DNA of 64,000 nt from an uncultured Acidobacteriia bacterium (GTDB lineage: Bacteria; Acidobacteriota; Terriglobia; Bryobacterales; Bryobacteraceae). How positions within the stretch are numbered: the stretch's first letter is position 1; each line of letters opens with the position of its first letter. The stretch lies in contig CAIQWJ010000078.1 of NCBI GenBank assembly GCA_903875575.1, forward strand, positions 54,329 to 118,328, given 5' to 3'. The notes beneath the pieces were generated by a model. That model searched no databases, was not told the origin of the DNA, and saw only the letters and a list, made by a program, of their open reading frames with translations. Below, piece by piece: positions 50,738-59,573 of this stretch. A program made the translations under genes and the position numbers.

Positions 50738-53101
50738 CTACCGGACAGCTTTTAAAGCTTCGCCACGCAGCACGGCACCGGAAGCTTCCATGTTTCGAGC
50801 GCCGTTCGCAAACTTGAAAACCACCTGGCCGTTATCCTGCGTTTCCGCTCCGCCTGTCCATTTCGTTCCGCCACTTTGGATGGTCAGGTCCGTGAGCTTG
50901 AGTCGCGGAGTCGCCTTGGTTACGGAGAAGTCAAACGTGCCTTCCACCGTTTCCCAGGGGCTCAGCGGCGCCACTTCCAGCCGCTTGCCAGTGAGGGTGC
51001 CCTGAGCTTTTAGATTGCTCAGGAGGTCGCCCCCCATGCCTGAGGCGCTCAGCACCCCCTTCGCGGCCACGGTCCCGCCCTGCCAGGCGAACCCGGCGAT
51101 TGCGCCGGTCACTTCGTAGGCTGGCTGTCGCCCTGCGAGGTGAATTGCCGCGTCGCCGGTGAGGGCCGCAGCGCCGAGCTTCGCGGAGAGACCTGTGAGT
51201 TCAACCTCCGGGCCATCCCAGAGCAGATTCGCTTTCAGATTGGCCAGTTGCGTTCCCCCGAGGGTCAGCGTCGTCATCTGAATGGAACCATCGGCATGCA
51301 TGTCGCGCAGCCAGTCCGGCTGTGGGACACGACCAAAGTTAAAGGCGTAAGTCAGGAGATCGGCACGGTGCAGGGTGGGCGTCAGCGCGGCTTCCAGTTC
51401 GTCCGCAGAAGCCGTCGGCAACACCATGTGGAAGAGATGCGGACGGGTGGCCCCAATTTCATAGCGGTAATCGCCCTGTGCAGCAATCCCCGCCACCGTC
51501 AGCCGAACCTTCTTCATCGCAGCCCCGGTCGCGTCAAGGGAAGCGTCGGCTTCGAGGACGTGGATGGGCTGCGCGAAAGCTTCGAAGGGAATGTCCATAT
51601 CCTTCAGATGAACTTCACCTGTCCAGCCAGCGACTACCCCGGTGTCGTCGCCCCGGCCTGGGCGTGAGTATTGAAGACCGCCGCTCCAGGAACCCGCAGT
51701 CGCCATTCCGATGACGGGCGCACCCACGGCGGCAATCTGGCGGCGAAGAGAAGCAATCGCCATGCCTTCGCTCGAAAGCGATGCGTGCATTTCTCCGGAA
51801 ACGATGTCGTAACCGGCGTTGAAAAGAGCGCTCTCGTTGGCGTCATTCACGATGGAGAAAGGCGATAATTTGATTTGCGAACCCTCAAAAGCAACTTCTG
51901 CATTCGCGATCTTCACCATGGGCGAATCCTTAGCCCCGAGTGTCGCGTCGAAAATGTGCACCTGTCCGCTCAGACCCGGGCCGGGGCTGTCGCCTGACTT
52001 CGTGTAGTCCACCGTGCCGCGAGCTTTCCCGTCCACGGTAAGATCCGCGGGAATCTGGATGCCGAAATTGCGGGCCAGCCCGGTCAGAGGTGCCACGGGG
52101 ATTTCCTCCAGATTGACTGTGGCCGCCCAATTCGGACGCCCGAGGTAATCGGCGAGGCGCAGGTGAGCAGTCATCGGCGAAGGCTTCCCTGCCGCTGTGG
52201 CGTCCAGTTCAATCACCTGGTCCCGGGCGTCCACTGTACCGCCGATTGTGAACGGCACTGCGCTGCCACGGGGCGGCGATTGATTCCAGCCGTGTACGTC
52301 AGATACATTCAGCTTGCCGACGACTCCGATCTTCGCGATCGGGCCGGCCAGGTGCGCGTCGCCCCAGACGGTACCGAGCAAGCCGGACGACCCACCTTCG
52401 AACAGCGAGAGTACGTCGCTCAGTTCGCTCTCCTCGAGTCTGACGTCGAGTTCGAGCGAGTGATCGCCTGGGTTCCACTGGCCTTTTGCGACGAAACTAC
52501 CGAAGCCGCGGGACGGCCGGTCGGTCCTCGCCGGCTCGCCACCCACTTCAATCTTCAGGGGACCGTTGTCGATAGCGGAAGGCGTGAGATCCACGTCCGT
52601 GTCGAGCAGATAGAAGATCGATTTGGTCTGGCCAAACTTGAAATTGATGCGGCCACCGGCCATGTGGATCTCCGGGAAAGCCTCGGCGCGGGTTCTCGGT
52701 GCCACAGAGGAGAAGTTCCAGCGCACGCCGCCGGGGCCATTATCCACGCGGGTCAGATTGATGCTGGCGTCCTCAAGGCGTACCGAACCGACGGCGAACC
52801 TTCCCTGCAGAAGGCCCAGTAGGCTCGGCCTCGCGACGAGCGTATTCACATAGGCAGCCGGCTCCATTCCCACCGCGGGATCCTCGCCGATTCGCACGTC
52901 GCTGACGGCAAAACCCGGGGTAGGTACCAGGCGGAAGCGGACCTGGCCGATCTCAACCTTGCGTCCGAGCCCGGCTTCGAGGGCCTGCAGCATGCGGTCG
53001 CGGTACCAGCCGGCGGTGATTCGCGGCAACTCATACGCCGCGAGGCCAAGCAGAGCCAGTCCCAGCAGAATGGCGCGGGGCCATGTGAAATAGCGTTTCA
53101 A
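50738..53101 (-). CDS. AsmA-family envelope protein
   Basis: A 787-residue protein with a single N-terminal membrane helix (AILLGLALLGLAAYELPRI) and a long beta-rich body, the layout of AsmA/TamB-like bridge proteins. Conserved early text includes ALEAGLGRKVEIGQVRFRLV and PGFAVSDVRIGEDPAVG. A late AsmA2-like half has DIPFEAFAQPIHVLEADASL. These proteins are thought to shuttle phospholipids between membranes. Start ATG 53101 overlaps the upstream stop as ATGA, so it is coupled to a molybdenum-cofactor-type gene pair, an unusual neighbour. Confidence 0.82.
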   Translation of the reverse strand: MKRYFTWPRAILLGLALLGLAAYELPRITAGWYRDRMLQALEAGLGRKVEIGQVRFRLVPTPGFAVSDVRIGEDPAVGMEPAAYVNTLVARPSLLGLLQGRFAVGSVRLEDASINLTRVDNGPGGVRWNFSSVAPRTRAEAFPEIHMAGGRINFKFGQTKSIFYLLDTDVDLTPSAIDNGPLKIEVGGEPARTDRPSRGFGSFVAKGQWNPGDHSLELDVRLEESELSDVLSLFEGGSSGLLGTVWGDAHLAGPIAKIGVVGKLNVSDVHGWNQSPPRGSAVPFTIGGTVDARDQVIELDATAAGKPSPMTAHLRLADYLGRPNWAATVNLEEIPVAPLTGLARNFGIQIPADLTVDGKARGTVDYTKSGDSPGPGLSGQVHIFDATLGAKDSPMVKIANAEVAFEGSQIKLSPFSIVNDANESALFNAGYDIVSGEMHASLSSEGMAIASLRRQIAAVGAPVIGMATAGSWSGGLQYSRPGRGDDTGVVAGWTGEVHLKDMDIPFEAFAQPIHVLEADASLDATGAAMKKVRLTVAGIAAQGDYRYEIGATRPHLFHMVLPTASADELEAALTPTLHRADLLTYAFNFGRVPQPDWLRDMHADGSIQMTTLTLGGTQLANLKANLLWDGPEVELTGLSAKLGAAALTGDAAIHLAGRQPAYEVTGAIAGFAWQGGTVAAKGVLSASGMGGDLLSNLKAQGTLTGKRLEVAPLSPWETVEGTFDFSVTKATPRLKLTDLTIQSGGTKWTGGAETQDNGQVVFKFANGARNMEASGAVLRGEALKAVR

Positions 53102-53679
53102 ACGCGTGCAACCTCCCGCGCAAGCAGGTCTTTGTACAATGCGGGGTCGTCAATGTCGTCGCGGATACCGGCGTCATCCACATCCACGTAATGAATTGCG
53201 GCAGCGTGCCTGTCAATGACTGTGTTCAGTTTTGAAGTGACGGGCTCATCCAGAATTTCCTGGGCAATGGCGCGATGAATGACGACCGGGTGCCCGCGCT
53301 TTCCCGCGAAACGGGGAATAGCGATGACGGCTGACGATTGCAGGAGGAGCCGAACGGTGTCGGCGGCGATGGAGGGATGGTCGACGAGGGTAAACAGCAC
53401 GCGCTCCGGCAGTTCGGCCATGGCCCGCAGGCCGGCCTGTAATGACGTCAACATGCCCTGCTCCCACAGCGGATTCGCTGCGGGTATCAAAGAGGCCGGG
53501 GCCTGCGCCATCAGGCGGGCCGCCTGCGCGCCGAACACGCCAACGACCGGCGAGCAATGAGTACCCAGGGTATCGGCCACGACAGAGAGGAAAGTCCCGC
53601 CGCGAAACGGCAGCAGGGCCTTCGGGCTGCCCATGCGGCGCGACTCGCCGGCGGCAAGAATGATGGCAGCGCAGCTCAC
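53098..53679 (-). CDS. MocA/MobA-like nucleotidyltransferase
   Basis: A 193-residue NTP-transferase. The nucleotide loop is AIILAAGESRRMGSPKALLP and the metal-ligand strand is VLFTLVDHPSIAADTV, typical of MocA (molybdenum cofactor cytidylyltransferase) rather than MobA, which has a longer insertion. The conserved RGHP appears as KRGHPVVIHR. It adjoins an xdhC-like gene, which also matures xanthine-dehydrogenase-type cofactors. GTP or CTP preference cannot be read from sequence. Confidence 0.82.
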   Translation of the reverse strand: MSCAAIILAAGESRRMGSPKALLPFRGGTFLSVVADTLGTHCSPVVGVFGAQAARLMAQAPASLIPAANPLWEQGMLTSLQAGLRAMAELPERVLFTLVDHPSIAADTVRLLLQSSAVIAIPRFAGKRGHPVVIHRAIAQEILDEPVTSKLNTVIDRHAAAIHYVDVDDAGIRDDIDDPALYKDLLAREVARV

Positions 53680-54536
53680 TTCGTTACAGTCGGCTTCAGG
53701 ATGGCTCGCGACTGTTCGTCCGCGAAAATCGATTTCGATGCGGCGCGCCAGGGGCCGTCCGGCATTCTGCGCATGGCGATCATTTCGGCGGCAACGGAGA
53801 TGGCGATCTCTTCGGGCGAGATGGCACCGATTTCCAGCCCCATCGGGGCCGAAACCTTGTCGAACAAGCCGCGCGGCAGGCCTTCCTTTTCCAGTTCTTT
53901 GACCACGGAGATGGTCTTGCGTTTGCTGCCGATCATGGCGATGTAGCGCGCGGGAGTATTCACGGCCCAGCGCAGTACGCGCATATCGTCGCGGTGGCCG
54001 CGCGTGACGATGACAACGTAGGTGGATTCGTTCATCGCGAGGGTGGGAAAGACTTCCTCGTACTCGGCGGCGTGAACTTCAGCGGCTTCCGGGAAGCGTT
54101 CTTTGTTGGCGAAGGCCTCGCGGTTATCGATGACGGAAACGCGGAAACCGGCGAGATCGAGCACTTTGGCGAGGCTCTTCGAGATATGGCCGCCGCCGAA
54201 AATCAGTGCGGCGGGCTGCGGTGAGATGCATTCCACAAACACTTCCAGTTGGCCGCCACAGATCAGGCCATTGTCATATGCGGCATCCTGCCCGAGACTG
54301 AACGACATATTTCGCGGCTTTCCCGTTTCCATGACTTCGCGGGCCGCGTTCCAGACTTCCGCCTCCACGCAACCGCCGCCGATGGTCCCGACGAGAGAAC
54401 CATCTTCCCGGACGAGGAGTTTGGCCGACTGGAAGCCGGGTATGGAGCCTCGCACCTGAACGATTGTCGCGAGGGCGCACTTCTGCCCGGAGTTTCGCAG
54501 CCGGATTAATTCGTCGAAGACGTCCATCCCGATCAA
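53676..54536 (-). CDS. xdhC: XdhC/CoxI-family molybdenum enzyme accessory protein
   Basis: A 286-residue protein. The N-terminal XdhC_CoxI domain has LATIVQVRGSIPGFQSAKLL and GTIGGGCVEAEVW. The Rossmann domain has ALIFGGGHISKSLAKVLDLA and the second block SKRKTISVVKELEKEG, ending with GAISPEEIAISVAAEMIA. Its role is insertion of sulfurated molybdenum cofactor into xanthine-dehydrogenase-family enzymes. No such enzyme is encoded in the window. ATG 54536 or 54527 is possible. Confidence 0.88.
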   Translation of the reverse strand: MIGMDVFDELIRLRNSGQKCALATIVQVRGSIPGFQSAKLLVREDGSLVGTIGGGCVEAEVWNAAREVMETGKPRNMSFSLGQDAAYDNGLICGGQLEVFVECISPQPAALIFGGGHISKSLAKVLDLAGFRVSVIDNREAFANKERFPEAAEVHAAEYEEVFPTLAMNESTYVVIVTRGHRDDMRVLRWAVNTPARYIAMIGSKRKTISVVKELEKEGLPRGLFDKVSAPMGLEIGAISPEEIAISVAAEMIAMRRMPDGPWRAASKSIFADEQSRAILKPTVTK

Positions 54537-54599
54537 TTATAGCGGGTGCGGCGTTGGTTACCCGGCAGGAGACGATTTCGGGATATCCTGTACTAGTCA

Positions 54600-55718
54600 A
54601 TGTCCACGACGCCCATTCTTGATCTGGAGCAGGAGCCACCGGCACCGCGGGTCCGCCGCTGGCCCACGGTTCTTTATCTCGTCGTTGGCGCGGGCATTGG
54701 CGTTGCGCTCTCCGAATACGATTTCGCGATGCCTGGATTCAATATTCTGCTGTGGCTTCCCTGCGTCTATATGGCGATTACCATCCATGAACTGGGGCAT
54801 CTGGCGGCAGGGAGAGCGTTTGGCTTGCCCCCGGGCGGCCTGATTGTGGGAGGTTTTGTCCTCATGAAATACGGCGACCGCTGGAGGTTACGCTTCGACC
54901 GGCGGCGCATCTTTGGGGGAGGCGTTGCGTTGCCCGCCGGGGGAGATTTCCGCGTGGACGCGTTTGCCTGGATGGTGGCGGCCGGGCCCGCCGCGAGCAT
55001 TCTCTGCACTTTCGCCTGTTGGGTGGCATTCCGGAAACATGGATCAGGCGACTGGGACTGGATTGGTACGTGCTTCTGGGCCTCGGCGATCGGGCTGCTG
55101 TCTGCGATCCCGATGTCCGCTGGCATTCACAAATCCGATGCCGCGCGTCTCTGGATGCTTTGCACCCGGCCAGAGCAGGCCAGGGCCTGGATGGCGGCGG
55201 TGGCAGTACAGGCGGAGAATAACCGTGGCGTGCGCCCGCGCGAGTGGAACGCCGCACTGGTGACGCAGATGCTTGCGGCAGATCAGCCCACAGGAGGGCA
55301 GGTATTTCCGCAGTTGCTGGCCTATTACCGGGCGCTCGATGAAGGCAACGAAGAGGCTGCCTTTCAGCACGTGGAGAATGCGCTGGCGGCCTCTGGACAA
55401 GCCGGAAAACCGGTCCGTCAGGCCTTATACCTGGAAGCGACGGAAGCGAATGCCCTGCTCCGGAAGAACGCGGGGAATGCGAAGATCTGGCTGGAGCGGG
55501 CGATTAAGCTGCGGAAACCCGAATGTGGCGATTGCGCCGCGGGAGCTGTGGCGATCTGTGAAGGCAGATTTGAGGATGCGTTAGCCGATATCGGCAAGAC
55601 GCGGAAGTTTCTGGCGCGAATGAAAGTGAATTCCGGGCTGGGATTGTTCGCGGAGGAGCGACTGGATGAGCGGGAACGGCTTTGCAGGGAGGCGATTGCG
55701 GTCGGCGTCGGCCAGTAG
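54600..55718 (+). CDS. M50-like membrane metalloprotease with TPR-like tail
   Basis: A 372-residue protein. After a hydrophilic lead of about 20 residues come membrane helices, with the metalloprotease motif ITIHELGHLAAGRAFGL. The pattern resembles site-2 proteases (peptidase M50), but the usual second-motif LDG/NxxPxxxLDG is not obvious; the segment AIPMSAGIHKSDAARLW may replace it. Residues of about 210-370 form helical, TPR-like repeats (QALYLEATEANALLRKNAGN). It may therefore be a sensor-linked protease, or a protein with an inactive half. ATG 54600. Confidence 0.7.
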   Translation: MSTTPILDLEQEPPAPRVRRWPTVLYLVVGAGIGVALSEYDFAMPGFNILLWLPCVYMAITIHELGHLAAGRAFGLPPGGLIVGGFVLMKYGDRWRLRFDRRRIFGGGVALPAGGDFRVDAFAWMVAAGPAASILCTFACWVAFRKHGSGDWDWIGTCFWASAIGLLSAIPMSAGIHKSDAARLWMLCTRPEQARAWMAAVAVQAENNRGVRPREWNAALVTQMLAADQPTGGQVFPQLLAYYRALDEGNEEAAFQHVENALAASGQAGKPVRQALYLEATEANALLRKNAGNAKIWLERAIKLRKPECGDCAAGAVAICEGRFEDALADIGKTRKFLARMKVNSGLGLFAEERLDERERLCREAIAVGVGQ

Positions 55719-55725
55719 ATTTCAC

Positions 55726-55748
55726 CGCCGCTCCCTTGCGGTCGCGGC
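55726..55748. repeat. Short GC-rich hairpin repeat, copy 2
   Basis: GCCGC (55727-55731) pairs with GCGGC (55744-55748). The core cccttgcggtcgcggc (55733-55748) is identical to the one at 6616-6631. Both copies follow a stop codon by only 10-35 bases. Confidence 0.55.
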
Positions 55749-55776
55749 TTCCATCTCTCTAAAAGTTGGGGTGCTG

Positions 55777-56550
55777 TTAGTTGAGATCGTGCGAAACGAT
55801 CAGTTTCAGAGTGACCTTGTCGGAGGCTGCCGTCTCGCCAAAACCGATTCCGGCCTCAACGTCCCAGCCTTTGCCGCTGAAATCCAACACGCCGAAGGTC
55901 TGGTGCGATTGGTCTTTGACCGCATCAAAGCCGCGCAGCTGGCCGAAATCCGCATAGTGCTCGGCCGCGACCGCCCACGTCTTCGACAGGTTATAGGCAA
56001 GGCGGACGGAGGGCGCAAAATCGAGCCCCTTCACACCGCCCGTATATGAGGTATCCAGAATCGGATTGATGATCAGGTCCACCGGCTTCAGGTGCCAGCC
56101 AATGATCGGCCGGATTTCCGAGGTGATGCGCCGGGGATCCCACTGCTTTGCATTCACGCTGAACTCGAAATTCACGCCATAGACGAAAGTGTGATCGTCA
56201 GCGTGGGGCCGCGCAAACAGCGCGCGCAGCTTGAAGCCATTGAAGAATGCGCCATCCTTGCTGTGCAGCGTGTAAAGCGGCATGTAGAGTCCGGCCTCAA
56301 ACCAGTCGTTGACGCCGTAAGCCCATTCCGCCGTGCCGTTCCATGACTTATCGGGCACAATGCCGCCCGGATCCGCGGCCGTCTTCTGCCCGTTGGGCGT
56401 GAAGTTATTGTGCAGCGTCAGATTGAACTTGCCGGTATCGGCGAGCCCACCCGTATATACCTGAATTTCGTCGGTTTGGGCCGATGCCACGATGGGTGCG
56501 GCAAGCAAAACGGTGAGAACTAAACCAAAGCGAGTCATTGTCTTAAACAT
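55777..56550 (-). CDS. Predicted outer-membrane beta-barrel protein
   Basis: A 257-residue protein with a signal peptide (GLVLTVLLAAPIVASAQ) and alternating-hydrophobic strands, many ending in aromatic residues: GKFNLTLHNNFTP, TFVYGVNFEFSV, VRLAYNLSKTWAVAAEHYA and VTLKLIVSHDLN at the C terminus. The layout is that of a 10-14-strand barrel. The exact class is not recognised. ATG 56550 is chosen, with ATG 56538 possible; neither has a clear ribosome site. It is the last gene after the dienelactone-hydrolase-type gene, 17 bp away. Confidence 0.62.
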   Translation of the reverse strand: MFKTMTRFGLVLTVLLAAPIVASAQTDEIQVYTGGLADTGKFNLTLHNNFTPNGQKTAADPGGIVPDKSWNGTAEWAYGVNDWFEAGLYMPLYTLHSKDGAFFNGFKLRALFARPHADDHTFVYGVNFEFSVNAKQWDPRRITSEIRPIIGWHLKPVDLIINPILDTSYTGGVKGLDFAPSVRLAYNLSKTWAVAAEHYADFGQLRGFDAVKDQSHQTFGVLDFSGKGWDVEAGIGFGETAASDKVTLKLIVSHDLN

Positions 56551-56567
56551 GTGCAGGAAGGAGTAGG

Positions 56568-57317
56568 TTAGCACAACCTTCGCCGAAACATGTCCAGCGC
56601 GAAACCGAGGCAAATTCGTGCCAATTCCGGGTCGTAACGCGCCCCCTCGTCCCGCAGGAAAGCGTGCTGACCATTGACTTCCAGCCACTGAAAATTCACG
56701 CCCGCCTCTTCGAGTTTCGCGTGGATGAGGTTGCGGCCTTCGAGTGGCACGTGCGGATCCTGGCGGCCCCAGATGTGCAGTAATTCGCCGCGAATTTCAC
56801 CGGCGCGGGCGAGAGAACCGTCGCTCATGCCTTTGCCGAGGCTGCCTTTGTGGATGTCCGTGGCGTAGAAGCAGACGGCGGCGCGAACATCGGGATTCAT
56901 AGCAGCTCGAAAGGCCAAGTGGCCGCCGAGACAGATCCCCATCACGCCCAATTTGCCGGTTGATTGGCTGTGTGCAGCCAGATAATCGAGGGCCGCGCGG
57001 GCGTCGGCGTCATAGGACGAGATCTCTTTTGCGGTCTTGTTGGCGTTGCCTTTCTCGGCACCAGCCTGATCGTAGGGCAGCACGCAGCCGGCGGGCTCCA
57101 GTTCGTGATAGACCTCCGGCGTGGCGACGATGAAGCCCTGACCCGCCAGCCACGCGGCGGTGCGGCGGATGGGGCCGGTGATCTGGAAAATTTCGGAGAA
57201 GAGCACGATGCCGGGATAGTGGGCGTTCTCTCCGTTCACGCTCGCCGGCAGTGAAATCAGGGTGCGCATTTCTCCGGTGGGAGTGGCGAGCGAAACAACC
57301 TCTTCGGTGATCGTCAT
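56568..57317 (-). CDS. Dienelactone hydrolase family protein
   Basis: A 249-residue alpha/beta hydrolase with a cysteine nucleophile in GVMGICLGGHLAF, aspartate in IWGRQDPHVP and histidine in VNGQHAFLRDEG, the triad of dienelactone hydrolases. The early strand is PGIVLFSEIFQITG. Natural substrate is unknown; the family often opens lactones of chlorocatechol routes but is broader. ATG 57317 is used. It diverges from another hydrolase gene with only 34 bp between starts. Confidence 0.88.
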   Translation of the reverse strand: MTITEEVVSLATPTGEMRTLISLPASVNGENAHYPGIVLFSEIFQITGPIRRTAAWLAGQGFIVATPEVYHELEPAGCVLPYDQAGAEKGNANKTAKEISSYDADARAALDYLAAHSQSTGKLGVMGICLGGHLAFRAAMNPDVRAAVCFYATDIHKGSLGKGMSDGSLARAGEIRGELLHIWGRQDPHVPLEGRNLIHAKLEEAGVNFQWLEVNGQHAFLRDEGARYDPELARICLGFALDMFRRRLC

Positions 57318-57351
57318 GAGTTTAACGCTATTATCGCTCTTGCAGACGCAA

Positions 57352-57993
57352 ATGACGATTACAACGATTACACAGGGCGGCATCAGCGGTTTTTTGCATG
57401 AGACGGACGGAGCGCCTCAGGCTGGACTTGTGCTCACGCACGGTGCCGGAGCCAACTGCCGCGCACCTTTGATTGTGGCCGTGGCCGAGGCATTCGCGGC
57501 TAACGGCTTTGCGGTTTTGCGCTGCGATCTGCCGTTCCGGCAGCGGAAGCCCGGTGGCCCGCCGACGCGTTCCACGGCAGGTGAAGACCGCGCAGGACTG
57601 CGGCAGGCGGCGGCGTTTCTGCGTGCCAGGTTCCCGGGCGCGCCGGTTGTGATGGGCGGTCACTCGTATGGCGGACGTCAGGCCACCATGCTGGCGGCGG
57701 AAGAATTCGGTGTGGCCGATGCGCTGCTGCTGCTCTCTTATCCGCTGCATGTGCCGGATAAGCCGGAGAAGTTAAGGACGGAGCATTTCCCGCAACTGCG
57801 CACGCCGGCGCTTTTTGTGCATGGCACGAAGGATCCATTTGGGACGCCGCAGGAAATGAGGAAGGCGCTGGCGCTGATTCCGGGACGGCATGAGGTCCAG
57901 TTCATCGAAGGGGCCGCGCATGATTTGCGGCGGCCGGCCTTCGATCTGGATGTTGTGGTGGCGGAGATTATCCGGCTGCTCAGCGGTAGTTAG
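57352..57993 (+). CDS. Alpha/beta hydrolase, KANL3/Tex30-like
   Basis: A 213-residue alpha/beta hydrolase: oxyanion segment LVLTHGAGANCRAPL, nucleophile in VVMGGHSYGGRQATM, Asp in LFVHGTKDPFGTP and His in EGAAHDLRR. This matches the dienelactone-hydrolase-related KANL3/Tex30 family of unknown substrates. ATG 57352 is used; the frame upstream is shadow of the divergent gene. It ends 10 bp from the convergent FAH-family gene. Confidence 0.85.
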   Translation: MTITTITQGGISGFLHETDGAPQAGLVLTHGAGANCRAPLIVAVAEAFAANGFAVLRCDLPFRQRKPGGPPTRSTAGEDRAGLRQAAAFLRARFPGAPVVMGGHSYGGRQATMLAAEEFGVADALLLLSYPLHVPDKPEKLRTEHFPQLRTPALFVHGTKDPFGTPQEMRKALALIPGRHEVQFIEGAAHDLRRPAFDLDVVVAEIIRLLSGS

Positions 57994-58003
57994 CAGCCGA
58001 CAA

Positions 58004-58858
58004 TCAGCTGTAGCTGACGACGTGCTGCTTCGAGGTGCCCAGGCCTTCCACGCCGAGTTCGATCAAATCGCCATCCGCCATATACTGCGGCGGCTTGCAA
58101 CCGTGGCCCACGCCTTCCGGGGTACCCGTGGAAATGACGTCGCCTGGCAGCAGGCTCATGAACTGGCTGAGGTAGCTGACCAGCATGGGCACGCCGAAAA
58201 TGAGATCCGATGTACTGGAATTCTGGCGCATCACGTCGTTGCGCTTGAGCCAGAGGTTGAGCTTGTGCGGGTCAGGAATCTCGTCCTTCGTGGCCATGAA
58301 CGGTCCAAGCGGCGCAAACGTATCGCAGCTCTTGCCCTTCACCCACTGGCCGCCGCGTTCCAACTGCCACTCGCGCTCGCTGTAGTCGTTGTGCAGGCAG
58401 TAGCCGGCAATGTAATCCATGGCATCGGCTTCGCTGACGTAGGACGCCTTCTTGCCGATCACCACAGCGAGTTCCACTTCCCAATCGCTCTTACGCGAGT
58501 TCTTCGGGATCACGACGGTATCGAACGGGCCGATGATGGAAGATGTCGCCTTGAAGAAGATGATCGGTTCCTTCGGCGGCTCCATGTTGCTTTCCTTCGC
58601 GTGCTTCGCGTAGTTGAGGCCGATGCAGATCAGCTTGGAGGGGCGGGCGATGCAGGGGCCGAGGCGCGTGTTACCGGACACGACGGGGCACTGCGCGGCG
58701 TTGGCTGAAAGCCACTCTTTCAGGTGATCCAGACCGCCGGAGCCGAAAAACGCTTCGTCGTAGTCGTGAACGGCGGCGCTGACATCGAGCCGTTTGCCGT
58801 CCGGAAGAAGTACGCCGGGCTTCTCGCGGCCGGGCTCGCCAAAACGAATGAGTTTCAT
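58004..58858 (-). CDS. Fumarylacetoacetate hydrolase family protein
   Basis: A 284-residue FAH-fold enzyme. The metal ligands are in SDWEVELAVVIGKKA (E-x-E). The loop LICIGLNYAKHAKESNM and the end block LPGDVISTGTPEGVGHG are characteristic. These enzymes cleave or hydrate 2-oxo acids in aromatic or sugar catabolism, such as 2-hydroxyhepta-2,4-diene-1,7-dioate isomerase and 2-keto-3-deoxy-L-fuconate hydrolases. The substrate cannot be chosen here. ATG 58858. Confidence 0.9.
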   Translation of the reverse strand: MKLIRFGEPGREKPGVLLPDGKRLDVSAAVHDYDEAFFGSGGLDHLKEWLSANAAQCPVVSGNTRLGPCIARPSKLICIGLNYAKHAKESNMEPPKEPIIFFKATSSIIGPFDTVVIPKNSRKSDWEVELAVVIGKKASYVSEADAMDYIAGYCLHNDYSEREWQLERGGQWVKGKSCDTFAPLGPFMATKDEIPDPHKLNLWLKRNDVMRQNSSTSDLIFGVPMLVSYLSQFMSLLPGDVISTGTPEGVGHGCKPPQYMADGDLIELGVEGLGTSKQHVVSYS

Positions 58859-58868
58859 GGTGAATCTC

Positions 58869-59255
58869 TCATTGTAGAACTGGGGCTACGCGCCGGGTGG
58901 GGAGATTGAAGCGAGTGCGCGCTGGACGGCGGTTTTCAGGGGTGCGAGATCCCGCTCGACGACATGGGTCAACGACGAGCCAGATACGTTCGCTTTCAAT
59001 GCGATCGTATTCATGGCGCAGAGAGTTGCCGAGTCCGCGAATTTCCGCCCACGCGATACCCGGACACAACGTTTCAGCAAGACCTCCGAGCTTCCTTGCC
59101 GCTTCACTGATTCTTTCCAGACACCGTTCAACGGCATCGTAGGTTTTGGTGTCTTCAAGGAACGCGGCGCAATCCATGCCCGCTGTATAAGTGGTGATCC
59201 TCCCGATGCTCTCCTGGATGTCCGGCAGTCGCTGTACGGGATCACTGGAAGGCAC
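58869..59255 (-). CDS. hepT: HepT-like toxin (DUF86) with frameshifted C terminus
   Basis: A 128-residue frame. The first 95 residues are HepT/DUF86: IQESIGRITTYTAGMDCAAF, then CLERISEAARKLGGLA and the active-site segment RGLGNSLRHEYDRIES. After IWLVV the text becomes DPCRRAGSRTPENRR, unlike the family. A 13-base insertion at about 58959-58976, bounded by two ACGAC copies, shifts the frame. Removing it gives ERDLAPLKTAVQRALASISP before a stop at 58886, which is normal. HepT is an RNase toxin neutralised by AMPylation from MntA, here encoded upstream. GTG start. Confidence 0.7.
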   Translation of the reverse strand: MPSSDPVQRLPDIQESIGRITTYTAGMDCAAFLEDTKTYDAVERCLERISEAARKLGGLAETLCPGIAWAEIRGLGNSLRHEYDRIESERIWLVVDPCRRAGSRTPENRRPARTRFNLPTRRVAPVLQ

Positions 59256-59493
59256 GAATTGCCTCGGGCTCGACCCTGACTCTGACCCGCGGCTTCAACG
59301 TTCCCTCTTCGCTGAGATCAACCGGACAACCGAGCAGTTTCGATATCCGTAACTGAATGCCCACCACATCCAGGGCGGAAAGCTTGCGATCCCGGTCAAA
59401 GGCGGCAAGAAGGTCAACGTCGGAATCCAGGGTCGCCTCCCCTCGGGCGGTAGAGCCGAATAACCATAGACGCACAATTCCCGCGTTCTTCAA
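59242..59493 (-). CDS. mntA: MntA-type minimal nucleotidyltransferase antitoxin, N terminus truncated by a nonsense codon
   Basis: An 83-residue frame with the MNT motif LWLFGSTARGEATLDSDVDLL (GS...DxD). The only start available in this frame is TTG 59493. Upstream, an ATG at 59541 with GGGA before it is followed directly by TAA and then REQVLAALRAHEQEL in frame, a plausible lost N terminus. So one base (CAA to TAA, for example) may have shortened the protein by about 16 residues. It overlaps the hepT start by 14 bases. Confidence 0.6.
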   Translation of the reverse strand: MKNAGIVRLWLFGSTARGEATLDSDVDLLAAFDRDRKLSALDVVGIQLRISKLLGCPVDLSEEGTLKPRVRVRVEPEAIRAFQ

Positions 59494-59573
59494 TTCCTGT
59501 TCGTGCGCACGGAGCGCGGCGAGAACCTGTTCCCGTTACATAATCCCATTCTGTCCCTCACAGGGCAACGGGG

